From Kryptolebias marmoratus (Eukaryota > Chordata > Actinopteri > Cyprinodontiformes > Rivulidae), in the NCBI RefSeq assembly GCF_001649575.2, contig NC_051450.1, forward strand, positions 15,077,159 through 15,141,158: a stretch of 64,000 nucleotides of DNA, read 5' to 3'. Below, in pieces: positions 1 to 39,715 of the stretch. Every line of letters begins with the position of its first letter. The first letter of the stretch is position 1. The notes beneath the pieces are model-generated. The model did not search any database and had not been told where the DNA came from. It was given only the letters and a program-made list of their open reading frames with translations. The position numbers and the translations under genes are program-made.

Positions 1-404
1 TGCAATGGACATTAGTTCATTCAGAATTCATATTACTTTTGTTTCCTCTGAAACTGGCTCAAATAGAAACCATAAATTTCCCTCAGTAAAAGAAAATAGC
101 CTAAAAGCAGCAATATTTTGGGCTCTACATGATTCACAAGTTTTAAAGTGTACTACATATTAGATGTTTATTTCATAGCTGTCTGTCCTATGCACATAAA
201 CTAATGTTCAGTATACAACTATGATTTAGTTACATTGTGAAGAAAAAATAAATAAATACAGAACACCGCCTTCTTTTCAGTAGACATTCAGCATGAATGA
301 GTTCTTGGACCAAATTTAATTTATTTTAAATAAATTTAAGGTTTGTTTCGTTATGACAGACGTTTCAGATCAGATTTCTTTTTTTTTTTTCTTTTTCTTT
401 CCAG

Positions 405-565
405 TCTGAGTTAAACGACCGTACGAAGAAGGGATCTACCAGCCGAGAAGAGCTTCCCTGCAGCATGAGCCACCCGGCTGCTTTATGGAAAATCCTAACT
501 TTGCCAGCAAAACAAAAAAAAGTATGAATTATGAAGTGCTTTCCAGAGACTCAATCTGTGTTTGA
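405..565 (+). other. candidate last exon of an unidentified plus-strand gene
   Basis: A long pyrimidine tract (377-402) and CAG at 402-404 form a strong-looking acceptor on the plus strand. Reading directly from 405 gives 40 codons to a TGA at 525-527. A second frame, open from position 411 to a TGA at 563-565, gives about 51 codons rich in charged residues (contains FMENPNFASKTKK and ends SRDSICV). That frame would need an acceptor at the later AG (409-410). I do not recognise either product. The rest of the gene would lie left of the window. It could also be a chance splice-like sequence. Confidence 0.28.
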
Positions 566-1849
566 TTCTGTACACTATAACACATATTTTTTTGTCCTTT
601 TGTTTAACCTATGTGGATTAAAAGTGCGATCAAAATTATTGGATCATTGTTGAATTATTCTGGTTGATTTAACCAAATTTAATCTCTTATTTTTTACGCT
701 GTAGCTGGAGTTTATTTTTACAGTAACCGTAGATTTGCACTAAAATGTAGTAATGATATAATTTGATTTTTATTCTTAAAAGCAAGGGCATCATTGCTTG
801 TTTTTCTTGATTAATAAGGGTTCTAAATCAGCTGCCATCAGTAGCAATTTGGGTTTTTTTTTCTGTTGTAATCTTTACTTTTGATGTGGTTTTAAGAGGG
901 GCAAAAACATTCAAGTATTTTTTCAAGTATACAATGTATTTCTTTATAGTTATGCAAGCTTGTCATTGTGGTATTTTTGAGTCATTATCATCTTGATTGC
1001 GAAGCTCCATAAAAAACAGTTCAGCAGACTGAAACTGAACACAAAGTATAGAGCTGAATGCTTCAGATTCATTTTGTCTGCAGCCACATAATCAGTAAAC
1101 ATCAGTGGACAGGCTGGCAGTCGTACAGGGTCATGCCATCTCACTGCCTCCCCCACCTTTGACAGATGATGTGGCCTATTTAGAGCATGACCCTTCGTCC
1201 TTGCTCCTCCAAACTCTTCTTCCAGTAATTCTGCTATGAGTTTATCTGAGATTCATGTCTTATGAATCTTGTTCAAAGTTTAGGCAGTCTTTTTTTTTTC
1301 TTAAAAATTTTCAAGCCATATTTTATCCAGCCCATCTGTTTGAAGTATTATCAGGGTCAATACTATAAATTGAGGTAAACCTTCAATGTTCATAGATTTT
1401 CAGGCAGTTCTTAAATGCAAACCTTGTTTGTAATGCTTTAAAAAATGTCCTGGCTTTGTAAATGATCCTTTCCTAGAAGAATATTCTGCACTCATCCACT
1501 TTAGTGATCCTATGGATCCTATAGGTACTGCTAAGCCCTTACTTGCGCCTCCCCTTTTTAAAATGAACAAGGCTGTTGATTCAGCTCCTCTGAAAGTTTA
1601 TGTCATTTTTTTGTGTTGACATAAGAAAAAAAAAGTTGAATTTTTGAGTTATTGCATCTGAAACTTTTTTTCAGGCTGCAGAATTTGAGTCAGAAACTTT
1701 GGTTTTATTGTTGAACTCCTACACTTGAAGTCATCTGAGATCAGTTACCTACACAGATAAAAATAAGTGTAAAGCTGTTTGTTTTCTGCTATGCTATGCA
1801 AACTGCAGATAGACACATTTATGTATTTTCAGACTATTTTAAACCAGCC
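566..1849. other. AT-rich flank, no gene recognised
   Basis: If 405..565 is a real terminal exon, this is its 3'UTR and flank. Short open frames have no recognisable domain. No convincing AATAAA on the plus strand before the LINE at about 1850. Confidence 0.4.
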
Positions 1850-3255
1850 ACTTGGGAGCACAAGGCAATGTATCTCTCGTGCCGGTCCCAAGCCTGGGTA
1901 AATGGGGAGGGTTGTGTTAGGAAGGGCATCCGGCGTAAAACACTTTTGCCAAAACAAGCATGCGAGTACATCCAGGTGACACCATACTGGATCGGACAAG
2001 GCCCTGGTTAACAATGAACACCACCGGTGCTGTTTACAAACAGGGTGCCGGCAGAAATTCTGCAACTGTTAGTCGAAGACCACGAGGAGGGAGACGTTCC
2101 AGGAGACAGAGGGAGAAGAGAAAAGTCAAGAGCGTAGGACTGAGAGTAGCAACTCTAAACATAGGGACAATGACAGGCAAAGGCAGAGAGCTGGCTGACA
2201 TGATGCAGAGGAGGAAGGTAGGTGTATTATGTGTGCAAGAGACTAAGTGGAAGGGCAGCAAGGCTAGCAGCATTGGGGCAGGGTTTAAGCTGTTTTACCG
2301 TGGTGTGGATAGGAAGAGAAATGGAGTAGGGGTGGTCCTGAAGGAGGAGTTAGCAAGGAATGTAGTCGAGGTGAAAAGAGTTTCAGATAGGATGATGTGT
2401 CTGAAAGTAGAAATAGAAGGTCTGATGTTCAATGTTTTCAGTGGTTATGCCCCACAGGTTGGATGTAATGTACAAGTGAAAGAGGAATTCTGGAAGGATC
2501 TCAATGAAGTGATAGAGAGTAATCCCAGGGAGGAGAGAGTGGTGATCGTAGCAGATCTGAATGGACATATTGGTGAAGGAAACAGGGGAGATGATGAAAG
2601 GATGGGCAGGTTTGGCGTCAAGGAAAGGAACCAGGAAGGACATATGATGGTTGTTTTTGCCAAAAGGATGGAAATGGCTGTAGTCAACACCTATTTCCAA
2701 AAGAGTGAGGAACACAGGGCGACCTATAAGAATGGAGGCAGGAATATGCAGGTAGACTGCATTCTGTGTAGAAGAGGTAACCTGAAGGAAATTGTGGACT
2801 TTAACGTTGTGGCAGAGGAGAGAGTGGCCAGACAGCATCGAATGGTGGTGTGCAAGATGACTGATGTGGTGAAGAAAAGGAAAAAAGTAAAGGCAGAGAA
2901 GAGGACCAAATGGTGGAAGTTGAGGAAGAAAGAATGCTGTGAGGACTACAGAAAGGAGCTGTTAGAGGCTTTGGGTGGTAAGAAAGAGATTCCAAATGAC
3001 TGGGCTACTACAGAAACAGTGATTAGAGAGACAGGTAGGAAGGTACTTGATGTGTCATCTGGACATAAAGTAGACCTGGTGGTGGAACAGTGAAGTGCAG
3101 GAAGTTATCCAGAGGAAGAGGTTAGCCATGAAGAAATGGGACAGCCTGAGGACTGATGAAAGTAAACAGGAATATAGGGAGATGCAAAATAGGACAAATA
3201 GGAAGGAAGCAAAGGCAAACCAGAAGGTGTATGATGAGTTGCACAAGAGGCTGCA
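1850..3255 (+). mobile_element. RTE-type LINE, 5' part with endonuclease, reverse transcriptase missing
   Basis: The 5' end shows the GTGCCGGTCCCAAGCCTGG block and the GGGCATCCGGCGTAAAAC block that head a repeat very common in teleost genomes. An open endonuclease ORF follows (1960..3093). Similarity continues in another frame to about 3255 (WNSEVQEVIQRKR, then a lysine-rich linker), and then stops abruptly in AT-rich DNA. The reverse transcriptase and 3' tail are absent. LINEs normally lose their 5' end, so a 3' truncation points to later deletion or recombination. Confidence 0.85.
1960..3093 (+). CDS. LINE ORF: apurinic/apyrimidinic-type endonuclease domain (377 residues, no RT)
   Basis: Retrotransposon endonuclease that nicks target DNA to start reverse transcription. 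Motifs in order: A-T-L-N-I-G-T (64-70), V-Q-E-T-K-W (92-97, catalytic Glu94), S-G-Y-A-P-Q (161-166), V-A-D-L-N-G-H (197-203, Asp199 and Asn201), N-T-Y-F (233-236), Q-V-D-C-I-L (264-269) and R-Q-H-R (291-294, His293). Genome annotations often label such proteins craniofacial development protein 2-like. A one-base frameshift near 3060-3080 throws off the conserved W-W-W-N segment and ends the ORF; the correct frame resumes at once. The N-terminal start is arbitrary. It is a transposon relic, not a host gene. Confidence 0.85.
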   Translation: MRVHPGDTILDRTRPWLTMNTTGAVYKQGAGRNSATVSRRPRGGRRSRRQREKRKVKSVGLRVATLNIGTMTGKGRELADMMQRRKVGVLCVQETKWKGSKASSIGAGFKLFYRGVDRKRNGVGVVLKEELARNVVEVKRVSDRMMCLKVEIEGLMFNVFSGYAPQVGCNVQVKEEFWKDLNEVIESNPREERVVIVADLNGHIGEGNRGDDERMGRFGVKERNQEGHMMVVFAKRMEMAVVNTYFQKSEEHRATYKNGGRNMQVDCILCRRGNLKEIVDFNVVAEERVARQHRMVVCKMTDVVKKRKKVKAEKRTKWWKLRKKECCEDYRKELLEALGGKKEIPNDWATTETVIRETGRKVLDVSSGHKVDLVVEQ

Positions 3256-6200
3256 CTATACTTTTATAGCACTATTAACCAACAGAAATTGAATGAAATG
3301 GAAATGTATATTTTTTAAAAATCAGACAGTGAAAAAAAACCTCTTTGACCTTGTTTATCAGCATTAAGCTTCACATTCCTGTGAGCTGGTGATGCATGAA
3401 AAACTATGTGATTTCAAGCTTTCCCTACTTCCTGTGGTTTCTGCCCTCCCTGGTTGTCAGTATTGGGGGAGGTGAAGGAGTTGAGCTCTCATGTGTTCTT
3501 CATAATGACCACAATGCATCTTTGGAATTATTCTCTGTACTAATTTTGACAAACCTTCACCTTCAAAAGACTAAATTTACTCAGCCATCTCACACAGTGG
3601 ACCTACCACGAAGTTCAGGTTTACTCTGTAATTTTACCAGCAAACTAATATTACCCAGAGCAGCACCTGACCAGTTTAACAGTGAATGCACATTATTTCT
3701 GCCTCCATAATTGTCATGGAATAACTAACCTAAGACATTTTCTACTGAGGCCTACAGTGTCCATACACAGCAATTTCAAGGCCACATTTTAGTGTGGTTT
3801 GTTCATAACATGTTGAAGCCTGTGGACTGTAGTTTAGCTCTTAATCTCAGTGTGTTGACATTGTACCTGTATATCTTGTGGCTGAGTGCCACAACGTCTG
3901 GGTGCCTAAGTATGTGCCCTTTCACCCTTTCTTTAGTTCTGTTTTGAGGGCCTGTGAATAAAGGTTTTTCTTATTATATTTAAAATTAAAAGTACCTGGC
4001 TGTTGCTTTTCAGTAGTAGCTGAGGCACAGTGGTACAAACATAAATTGGAGGAGTTTGTTTAATGCTGAAGTAAAAAGTAATATCGTGAAATTTTAAAAA
4101 TTGAAAACATTAAGAATTTTTTGAGAGGGACTGATGGTCTCTTTATTTCTCCACATTTCTTTGTCACAAACTAATACAAAATCAAATGCAGGCATATTTT
4201 CTGCCTCAAATAATATTTATTTTAATACAAAAAAATTAATATATACCAAAGAAGCAGTCAAGATACAAATTAGGTAAACTGATTAAGAAACAAGGACCAA
4301 GAAACAGACATCCTGTGAGACAATAATTTTCAGCCTTCCAATCAGGTGAACAAAAATCCTGACAACTTTGATCCACCTTACTTCACTATGATTTTTACTT
4401 CATGTCCGTTTTTTATGGTAAAATTTTATGACTCGTTTAGCATATGCTTGGAATGAAATCTCTCTCGTGTTATTTTATATTACAAGAGACTCTGATCATA
4501 GCTAATTCCAAAATTTGCAGAAAATAGGACAAAATGAGGGCTAAGGCAGTGCGCCCGGATGAAGTCAGAGTGCCACAGCATAGGACCACAACATTCAGTT
4601 TGGAAGATTGTTTTTTTTTTTTGTAAATGCAACAGAGGTATTCAAGGAAAAAAGGAAAAAAAAATCCCTCAATTGTGGTTGGTCTTTTAAGCTGGAGCCA
4701 AAGAACCAATTAGAAGGATTAGAGTGGATCACTACTGGTTTTTGTCTTGATGTGTTGTGGTCACCGAATTGCCAGTCTGGTACTAGACTGCCTTTTTCTC
4801 CTTAGAGGGCAATAGGTTCACTTGGACAGGCCCAAAACAAACACACACGCCCTGAGGAATTCTTCATCTTCCGTTTTTGATAGAACTCGAGGACAAAGTG
4901 CGAACCACAAATCTAACAAAAAGCCACACAACTTATAACAGGCAATTAAATGTGACTGATGGACAGACAGGAACTGCTTAGACTCAAGTCAGAGGCAGCT
5001 GTGGGAGCGTTCTCATAAAGCAAACTATACTACAGGGCTGTGTCCCCTTTCTTTATGAATGAATGCACCCGATCTGAAGTGCTGCATCTACTTATTACTA
5101 CTACTTATTGAGTTTATAGGCGTCATAAATATAGATTCACTTACTGAATAAAAAGTGTTGTGGTTGATGAATATTATTTTTTATATGAACCTGACTTATA
5201 TTCTGCAGCTGATTCGAATCCCTGAGTAATTTACCAACAGTCTTTTATCAAATCACAGGTTCGGAGAAGGTCCTCAGTGTGTTCTGAACATTGAAATCCC
5301 CTGCCTTTTTTGTGGGCACCTTTGATGTTTAAAAAGAAGCACATTGATTTTTTTTTTTTCTCAGATTCTCTTGCTGGGTGAAACCACAGTTGGCAGACTG
5401 CACTGTTATTGACTTCCCAGGGTTACCTAGACACCAGAAAGCAAACAACACTGGCATCTCATACTTAATTTATGATCTGTGTGCTTAGTTTTAATGTACA
5501 GAACTTTTTAGACCATTTCTTTATGCCAGCAAGGTAATGATCCATGTTACAACAATGATTTCTGGTGTTACCTAAAAGTTTGCCAGCTTTTCTCAAACGC
5601 CTGAATCCTTTATTAAGATGAATCCATGGATTTGGACAAAATGTTTTTTAAACATATGCACCCAAAAGAGTTTCATTTGTTTGTTTGAATATAGAATATT
5701 GTGTTTTAATAAAGATTAAAATCATTGAGTTTTGGCATATACCGTGAAACTTATCCCAAGTCTGAAACATGGAGGTCATTTTATCATGGTTTGGGCCTTT
5801 TTGTTGTTTCTGTGCATTGGAATGGTCATATATTCTACTTAGATATGCGCACAGTGTTGCATAAATCCTAAAAAAAGCATCCATTTTTAATATTTTATGA
5901 CCCAATGTATAAAAGTAAGCTAAATTTGAGAGAAAGTCTTGTAAACATGGATGGATTTGAAACAATAAAAAGTCTTTGATGATTTCATTTTTGTTATTTG
6001 CAGGAGAATTACCCTTGTATTATTAATATTATGCACACAATGCTTTCTTTTTTGCTTTCATTTAAATCCCCATGAATGATTTGTAGAGAAATAACAGTGA
6101 TGCCTTTTTGACTCAGACATCAGTTTATTTTGATTCATTATAGAAACGGCAAGTGTGGGTGGCCACTCTTGGTGCTGTGCCAAAAATCATAAAATAACTT

Positions 6201-6450
6201 TATTTACAAGCAACAAGGAAAGTGACTGCATGTGAACACAACAGGGAAAAAAACGTCTGACAAAAAACAAACATTGGGACTTTTCTAGCAAGCTGGCGGT
6301 TTTACTGCTCGTTTGTTTAAAACACTGGGATCATTTTTCTCTTTATGTACACAAATGATTACCTATCTTCTCCTAATTCTTCCAAATTATATGCAGATGC
6401 CTCCCTAATTTTTGTTTATAAATTGATAACTGTAATAAAATCACAATATT
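3256..6450. other. AT-rich flank, no gene recognised
   Basis: No splice-flanked coding segment or known repeat was recognised. A plus-strand AATAAA occurs at 3957-3962. Open frames at 3396..3710 and 5648..5965 show no domain or family motif. Confidence 0.4.
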
Positions 6451-6451
6451 C

Positions 6452-6925
6452 TTAAAGGTAACAACAATATAACACATTTCTGTGCATTCATCAACATATA
6501 GCTTTACTTACTCTCTGTAATGTTATGATCAATTCATATCTTACCTGTTGTAGATAACTCTGAACAACTTTGTTTTGGAGGAACAGTGTTCAATTTCGAT
6601 CAGACTGAAAAGCTAATGACAAGTTCAAGCAGGGCCAAGATCTTATTTTATTTTATAAACCTTTACACAGCTGTCAGTTTCACATTACAAGGCTACTCCA
6701 CCATAAATATTATGATACTGCTGCTGGAATTGTCCCAGGTTAAGGATGGCAACAGTTTACTTTGGTTTTGGTCCCGCTCAAACTCACCATTGGCAAATCA
6801 ATGTGTCCAAATTTAGGTTGTTCAAAGAACAATTTACAACAGATATTGTTTATTGTTCTTCAAAGAGCTAAATGTCTGAACATGTCGACTTCAGAAATGA
6901 AGTTGAAGTTCAAAACCTAGGGGCT
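6452..6925. mobile_element. fold-back (palindromic) repeat family, copy A
   Basis: Left arm holds CTTAAAGG, ATCTTACCTGTTGTAGATAAC and TTTGGAGGAA. The right arm near 6810-6890 holds the reverse complement of the same landmarks (CAAATTTAGG, GTTCAAAGAACAATTTACAACAG, then a Ca-rich end). The same landmarks recur at 11.65-12.0, 29.5-29.9 and 42.6-42.75 kb. No coding capacity; probably a non-autonomous DNA transposon. Ends are approximate. Confidence 0.55.
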
Positions 6926-9900
6926 CTTAGGGTCTGAACGCCAACCTTCTTATTGCCACTTTTATTGACCTAAGACACGTAGACTTTGTGTACACTTGGC
7001 CAGACACACCCTGACACCAGAATACCCTACACTACCATTCTTTCATCTGCAGCTCAGCTTCCAAAGAACTGATTGAAGGAGCAAAACCAGACCAAACACA
7101 CTGAAAGATCATTTAGGAGACTCCAAAATAGCTCATAAAAGGCATGTTTTGATATTTCTCTGCTAACTATAAACAGAACTTCAGTGGCTTCTGACAACTC
7201 CCTGTCCTCCACCCATCTTCTGTTCCACTTTTGTCTTCTCCATAAATCAATATCTGTCTGGGAGTGTGGGGCTGCTGATTGTTTTTACAGGGCATAGCTG
7301 TGTAATTTGGATAAATGGTACGTGCAACCAGTTTACTTTGAGATGGTAAACAGTCTGGCTGGTAAAAAGGGAGTGTGCTGATAGTCTCATAGCATACAAT
7401 CTGCTATAATTAGTATTTTGGACTTGGAATATATTTGATTACTCACCTGGAAGATAGGTGTGATGACAGGCTTGTAATAATTGTGCTATTTTTGTTGAAA
7501 CATAAGGATCACTTTTGCCATCTCTTGTCACACCTGGTATGTCTGATTCTCTTCTTTTTTTTTGCCACATATGAGATTAGATAGCAAGAGAGTCAATATA
7601 AGAGTCACACATACATATTTTGTACATGGTTCTAACAACTCTCAGGGTGTATTTTTGGAATACAGCAAAGCTTTTTCACTGTTGCTAGATGTTGACAGAA
7701 AAAAAGAATGCAGAATGAAGAACTGGTGCAGCCCTTAAACTTGCAAAATGGCCATTTGAATATATAGCACAATAAAATAAGTTTTTTTTTAAACAAACCA
7801 AGTACAAAAATAAACCTGCATCATTTGCTTGGATTTATGATAAATTGATTCTTAAGCAGAGAGGATGATCAAGCTATTCAAACTGCAATAAAAATGAAAT
7901 AATAAAGAACTGAAACACTACTGCCCTTCAAGAAACTACAGAGCAGAGCCACAGAGCAACTTTTGCTTCGAATCTTGCAAACATTTTTTTTTCTTAATGC
8001 TGTTTTATTTTTCTCACCCCAACAAACACACATATTTTCTAAATACTTTACTCTTTAAAACCATTTTTTTTCCCTGTAATATTAGTAAAATAACAGTAAC
8101 ATTTTTTTACTATTTTTGTTTAAACACAGCTGAAGATGAGCCGCTCCCCATACATCCATCACTGCACAACACACACACAGACTCAAAAACACAGCTGTAC
8201 TGAAGCTTCCCTTACTCAGTCATTGACTCATTCTGGTACTTTTCCACTAACTCAAAATTGCACTGTGCCTGAACTCAGATACCCCCACCCCTCCTGTTTC
8301 CGCCCTCTTCTGCAAACATAATTAAAGAAATTTACGGTGAGTTAGTCATACGGCACCATGTATATAGATACTACACACACACACACATTGCTGTCATTCT
8401 TCATATGATGTGCTTTCAATCAAAACATGTACTGCATTCCTTACAGGTGGCTGATTCTTTGTGAAAATTACAGAAAGGAATTAGATTCTTCAGTAGTTGT
8501 AACATTTTCAAAAGCTTTATTTGAAGACACAAGATGTCGTCAAGTGAAAGAAGAACGTAATAAATTATTTTTTTTCTTAGACAAATCTTGACCTGAAAGT
8601 ACAGCACGTTTAACAGTCAAGAAAGTCAAATCAGTTCTCCTTATTAGAGAAAAAAAGAATAAAAAATAAGTTAAATGACCATCACTTAAGCACCATTGTT
8701 TATGCTGAGTTAGCGCCACATTCAATGAACTCTTACCCCAAATATTCTTTATTCTACAGTACTTTCACTCAGGTAAAAGTAATCAAGATCAGTTTTTAAA
8801 AGGAAATGAGACAAGAAAAGAAAAAGTGTACAGAAGAGACATTAAATTTAAAACCAAAAAAATCTGCAAGCAATTATAACAAGTGTTTAGTCCCCCAATG
8901 CATGTTCCTCTATACCACTGACGTTTAAGGAAATACTGGACACCATACAGGAATCTGAAGGTTGAACTGAGTACAGTGTTCTCACAAGATGGCCCCAGAA
9001 TAAGTTTTAACATTTAGTCTTATATTTTAGTTTTGTATTTCCTTACACCCAGAAACAATTGTTTTCAGGATTGTTTTCTTGGTCTTCAATTTAAGATTCT
9101 ACAAAATTTGTTGTTAGGGAAGCATATATTTGAGACTTAATTTTCTTCCCAAATTCCTATGCCACTGCTCAAATCTTGATGACCATTTGTAATATGTCAG
9201 GTTCTCACATTTTAATGCCTCTCTGGGGGTCAACCTGTACCAAGCTTTGTACAGTTTACACAATCAAGCATCAAATTTCGAACTGACGGAACTCACCATC
9301 ACAGAGGCAAGCCATAAAAATGCAATGTATATATATTATAGGTGTTGTTGTTGCTATTATTAAAATTTTAACAATCACTAAAGATCTACAATTACTTCAA
9401 AAGAAAATTTCATGTAATGGACTTGTTTTTTCTTCCATGATTCAAAAACAAAAGGTTATGAGTATAATGAGTACATAATTAAAATAAACATTACTGTTTC
9501 CAAATAATTTAACCAGTCCAAAGGGGAGCACAGTTGCATTGCATGCAAATTCTCCTTGCTTTCACAGGGTTGGACTCCTAATTATGTAGCCTGTTACATT
9601 TTTCTGAATTCTTTAAAAAGCACAAAAGGTAACATAGCTGGCACTTATAAATTAGTGCTTTGATTTAATACCTTAAATTGTTAAAAGGGCGGTTTTATAA
9701 ACAGTACATGAACTGCTCACAAAATGAGCTTTAAACAACTTTTAACCGCCACTTATGATTATTTAGTTTTTTTAGACATGGCTGCCAGCTGTGACCACAC
9801 ACCCACCAATCTCAGACACTTGAATTCTTACATGATTATAAACACTTCTTTCAAATCCATTGTTTAGTCCGGGCCAGAATGTATAGTGTGGTAATGGCTT

Positions 9901-11221
9901 AATCACTATATTTTACAGGACGCTCTGCAGTTAGTGGTGCATTTGAATTTCTTTAAGTATAAGATCTTCTTTCAATATTATATTTACTTTGTTTTTGTTT
10001 TATTTTATTTTCACAGACGATGAGACCAAAAAATCTTATGTTCTATTTCATTTGAAATAGAATATTGCTTTTCTTAATCCTTTCCTCTTTCTGATAAAGC
10101 CATTCCTGTGACAATCTTCAACTTTTTCCAGAATGCTTGTTTTCCTGCAAGCGTCTTTGGGTTCAATGTCATCTTTCAGAAGGTATGGACTCAAGGCAGT
10201 TCAGAGGAAATGACGGACACAAAGGGCTCTTTCAGCAGCGGAGTGCCTCCCAGTCTGACCTAAGTCCCCTCCCTCTCCACCCCCATCCCCCCAGGTTGTT
10301 GCTTTATAGCAGCTACTCAGACATTCAGCCTTCATCTTGGCTTTACAAGGAGCAAAACTGTGCAACTGGTCAGTGAGTCAGGGGTGAAAGAAAACCTCTC
10401 ATAGGGGAGGAGGCAACTTTCCTGAAGCTGTGGCTGCTAAAAAGTAATGAGATTTGATGAGAAGAAAATGATTTAATCTATGCTTTTATGATCGGAAGTC
10501 GATATATCACAATGAGCTGTGGCATTACTTTCTGACGATTGACAGTGTATTAGTTCGCTTCACCCTGCACACGTGCCCCCTCTGTTCTGCCATCAGTCTT
10601 ACAACCCCCATCTGCAGAGCTTTCATCAGATTACATGTACATGTTTACACACTCGCCCTAAGGTACACTGAGCTACATTTGCACGCATGTAGTTCATTAC
10701 ACCACACCCCCAAACCCTCCTGTGCTTCTTGTTGCGGCAGAGACGTAACAGGCCTGATTGATTCTACATGTGATGTGTTCAAACTTGGAAACAGCAAAAA
10801 CATGGCATAACTCTGTTTGCAGAGGTGATGAAAAGGAAGCAGGACAAGACCCCACATGTTTAAAAATCCCCCTGAGTGAATGTCTCTATACGTTTAACGG
10901 CCAGTTAGAAATCTTAACCAATTCAAGCTATAGCATACATAGTTTAACCACATCTTGTAATCTGGACCTTGAATAAAACATACAGACTGGGAGACACAGA
11001 CAAACATGCGATTAGTGTGACTTTACCTGAAATACACAAAGGGCATCTGCACATGGTACAGTTGCTTGTTTTTAAAACTACCAATGTGTATAAATAATGG
11101 TTACCAACATGATAAAAAAGACAATCTGTGTTGTTAGAATCATGGCAACCTACAGTACACATCAGTCCTGAAATGGAGCTTCATTCTGCCCCTGCTAGCT
11201 CCTTAGTTTGCTTTTTCCTAA
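6926..11221. other. flank downstream of plod2, possible extended 3'UTR
   Basis: AT-rich DNA with a short CA repeat near 8373-8387. I see no exon. Part of this (the side nearest 11,221) may belong to a long plod2 3'UTR on the minus strand. Confidence 0.35.
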
Positions 11222-11227
11222 TTTATT
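11222..11227 (-). terminator. plod2: possible polyadenylation signal of plod2
   Basis: AATAAA on the minus strand about 205 bp beyond the plod2 stop. Other AATAAA hexamers occur further along (for example 9999-10004 and 8748-8753), so the true 3' end could be longer. Vertebrate PLOD2 often has a long 3'UTR. Not decidable without transcripts. Confidence 0.3.
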
Positions 11228-11431
11228 AATCTAATTTTGTGTGTTAATTACTTTTGTCACTTCTCTTTCCCCTTTTTACTCTGTTTGACAGAGATTTTTT
11301 ATGCAACAATTAATTCTTTCAAAGCAATTGCTTTAAAAAAAAAAGCTCCATTGCAAAAAAAACAACAAAAAAATCCAAAATTTGGAGCACAAAGAAAAAA
11401 AAACTATACAGAAAAAGAAGAGAAAAAATAA

Positions 11432-38910
<27,479 letters not shown>

Positions 38911-39484
38911 GGGTGTTTCTCTGCGAGGTGGTCAGAGCGACCGACGGAGCCGCAGTTCCAAGCGCAATGTCGGTGGTCAGAACCAGCCCTGGAGGGTCGC
39001 AACTGCAGCCTCTCGCGATAATAGGAGGGGTGCGGGGGAAAGAAAAAGTAGAACAAACTGCTTTTCTGGACGAGCAGACCCGCAGCCGCTGGAGACAAGC
39101 GTTTCAGCAGCAAAGCGTGGCTGTATAAGTACTAGGGTTCAGAGAAATTAGAGCGCAACAGGCGTGGTTCCTTAATTGCAGCAGCCACTTGAGTTTTCTG
39201 AAGTCGGTGAGGAGGACGAGGAGGAGGAGGAGGGAGGATAACGGTCCGGCCCTCGCTCCTGACACAGGGACGTCCTGCGTGAAAGTGCGACTAAACACAG
39301 CTGTATTTGTAGCCCCCGCGCCCTGACTGGTAAATCTGTCTCATCTGGTCCCCTCCCCCCTCAGTCTGACCAACTCAATTTAACTTCAGCAGCGCGCTGC
39401 AGCCTGCTCATTAGTGGAACCCGTGGAAAACCCTCCAGCAAAGTAATATGGAAACGCCATAAGCCCCCTTTCAACTTTTTTATA
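38911..39484 (-). promoter_or_regulatory. plod2: plod2 5'UTR and promoter region
   Basis: This stretch upstream of the plod2 ATG is more GC- and CpG-rich than its surroundings. Three GCGTG cores lie at 39115-39119, 39162-39166 and 39277-39281 (plus-strand orientation). They match the RCGTG core bound by hypoxia-inducible factor, and PLOD2 is an established HIF-1 target in mammals. A TATAAAAA on the minus strand lies at 39477-39484. The transcription start is unknown: if that box is used, the 5'UTR would be about 500 bp; if not, a CpG-type start nearer the gene is likely. Confidence 0.5.
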
Positions 39485-39715
39485 GTCGTTTTTATTAAAT
39501 GTTGTTTTCTATCCAGATCCCACACAAACTTCCAAATAGTTTCCTTTGTCTCTTTTCCTATTTTTTTCTGTCAAATTAGTTCCTTTATTCAAGAATTAAG
39601 ATTCAAAAAGTAGATTTGTCAAACAAGATGATAACAATAACATAGAAGTACAAACAAAAAAGAGATAAAGTTATAAAATAAGTTTAATGTTTATATTTAT
39701 TACACAATATAAGGT
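39485..39715. other. AT-rich intergenic DNA upstream of plod2
   Basis: No feature recognised. Confidence 0.4.

Noticed and set aside
2383..2838. 151-residue open frame on the minus strand
   Set aside because: It is the antisense of the LINE endonuclease ORF; the motifs and frame belong to the plus strand.
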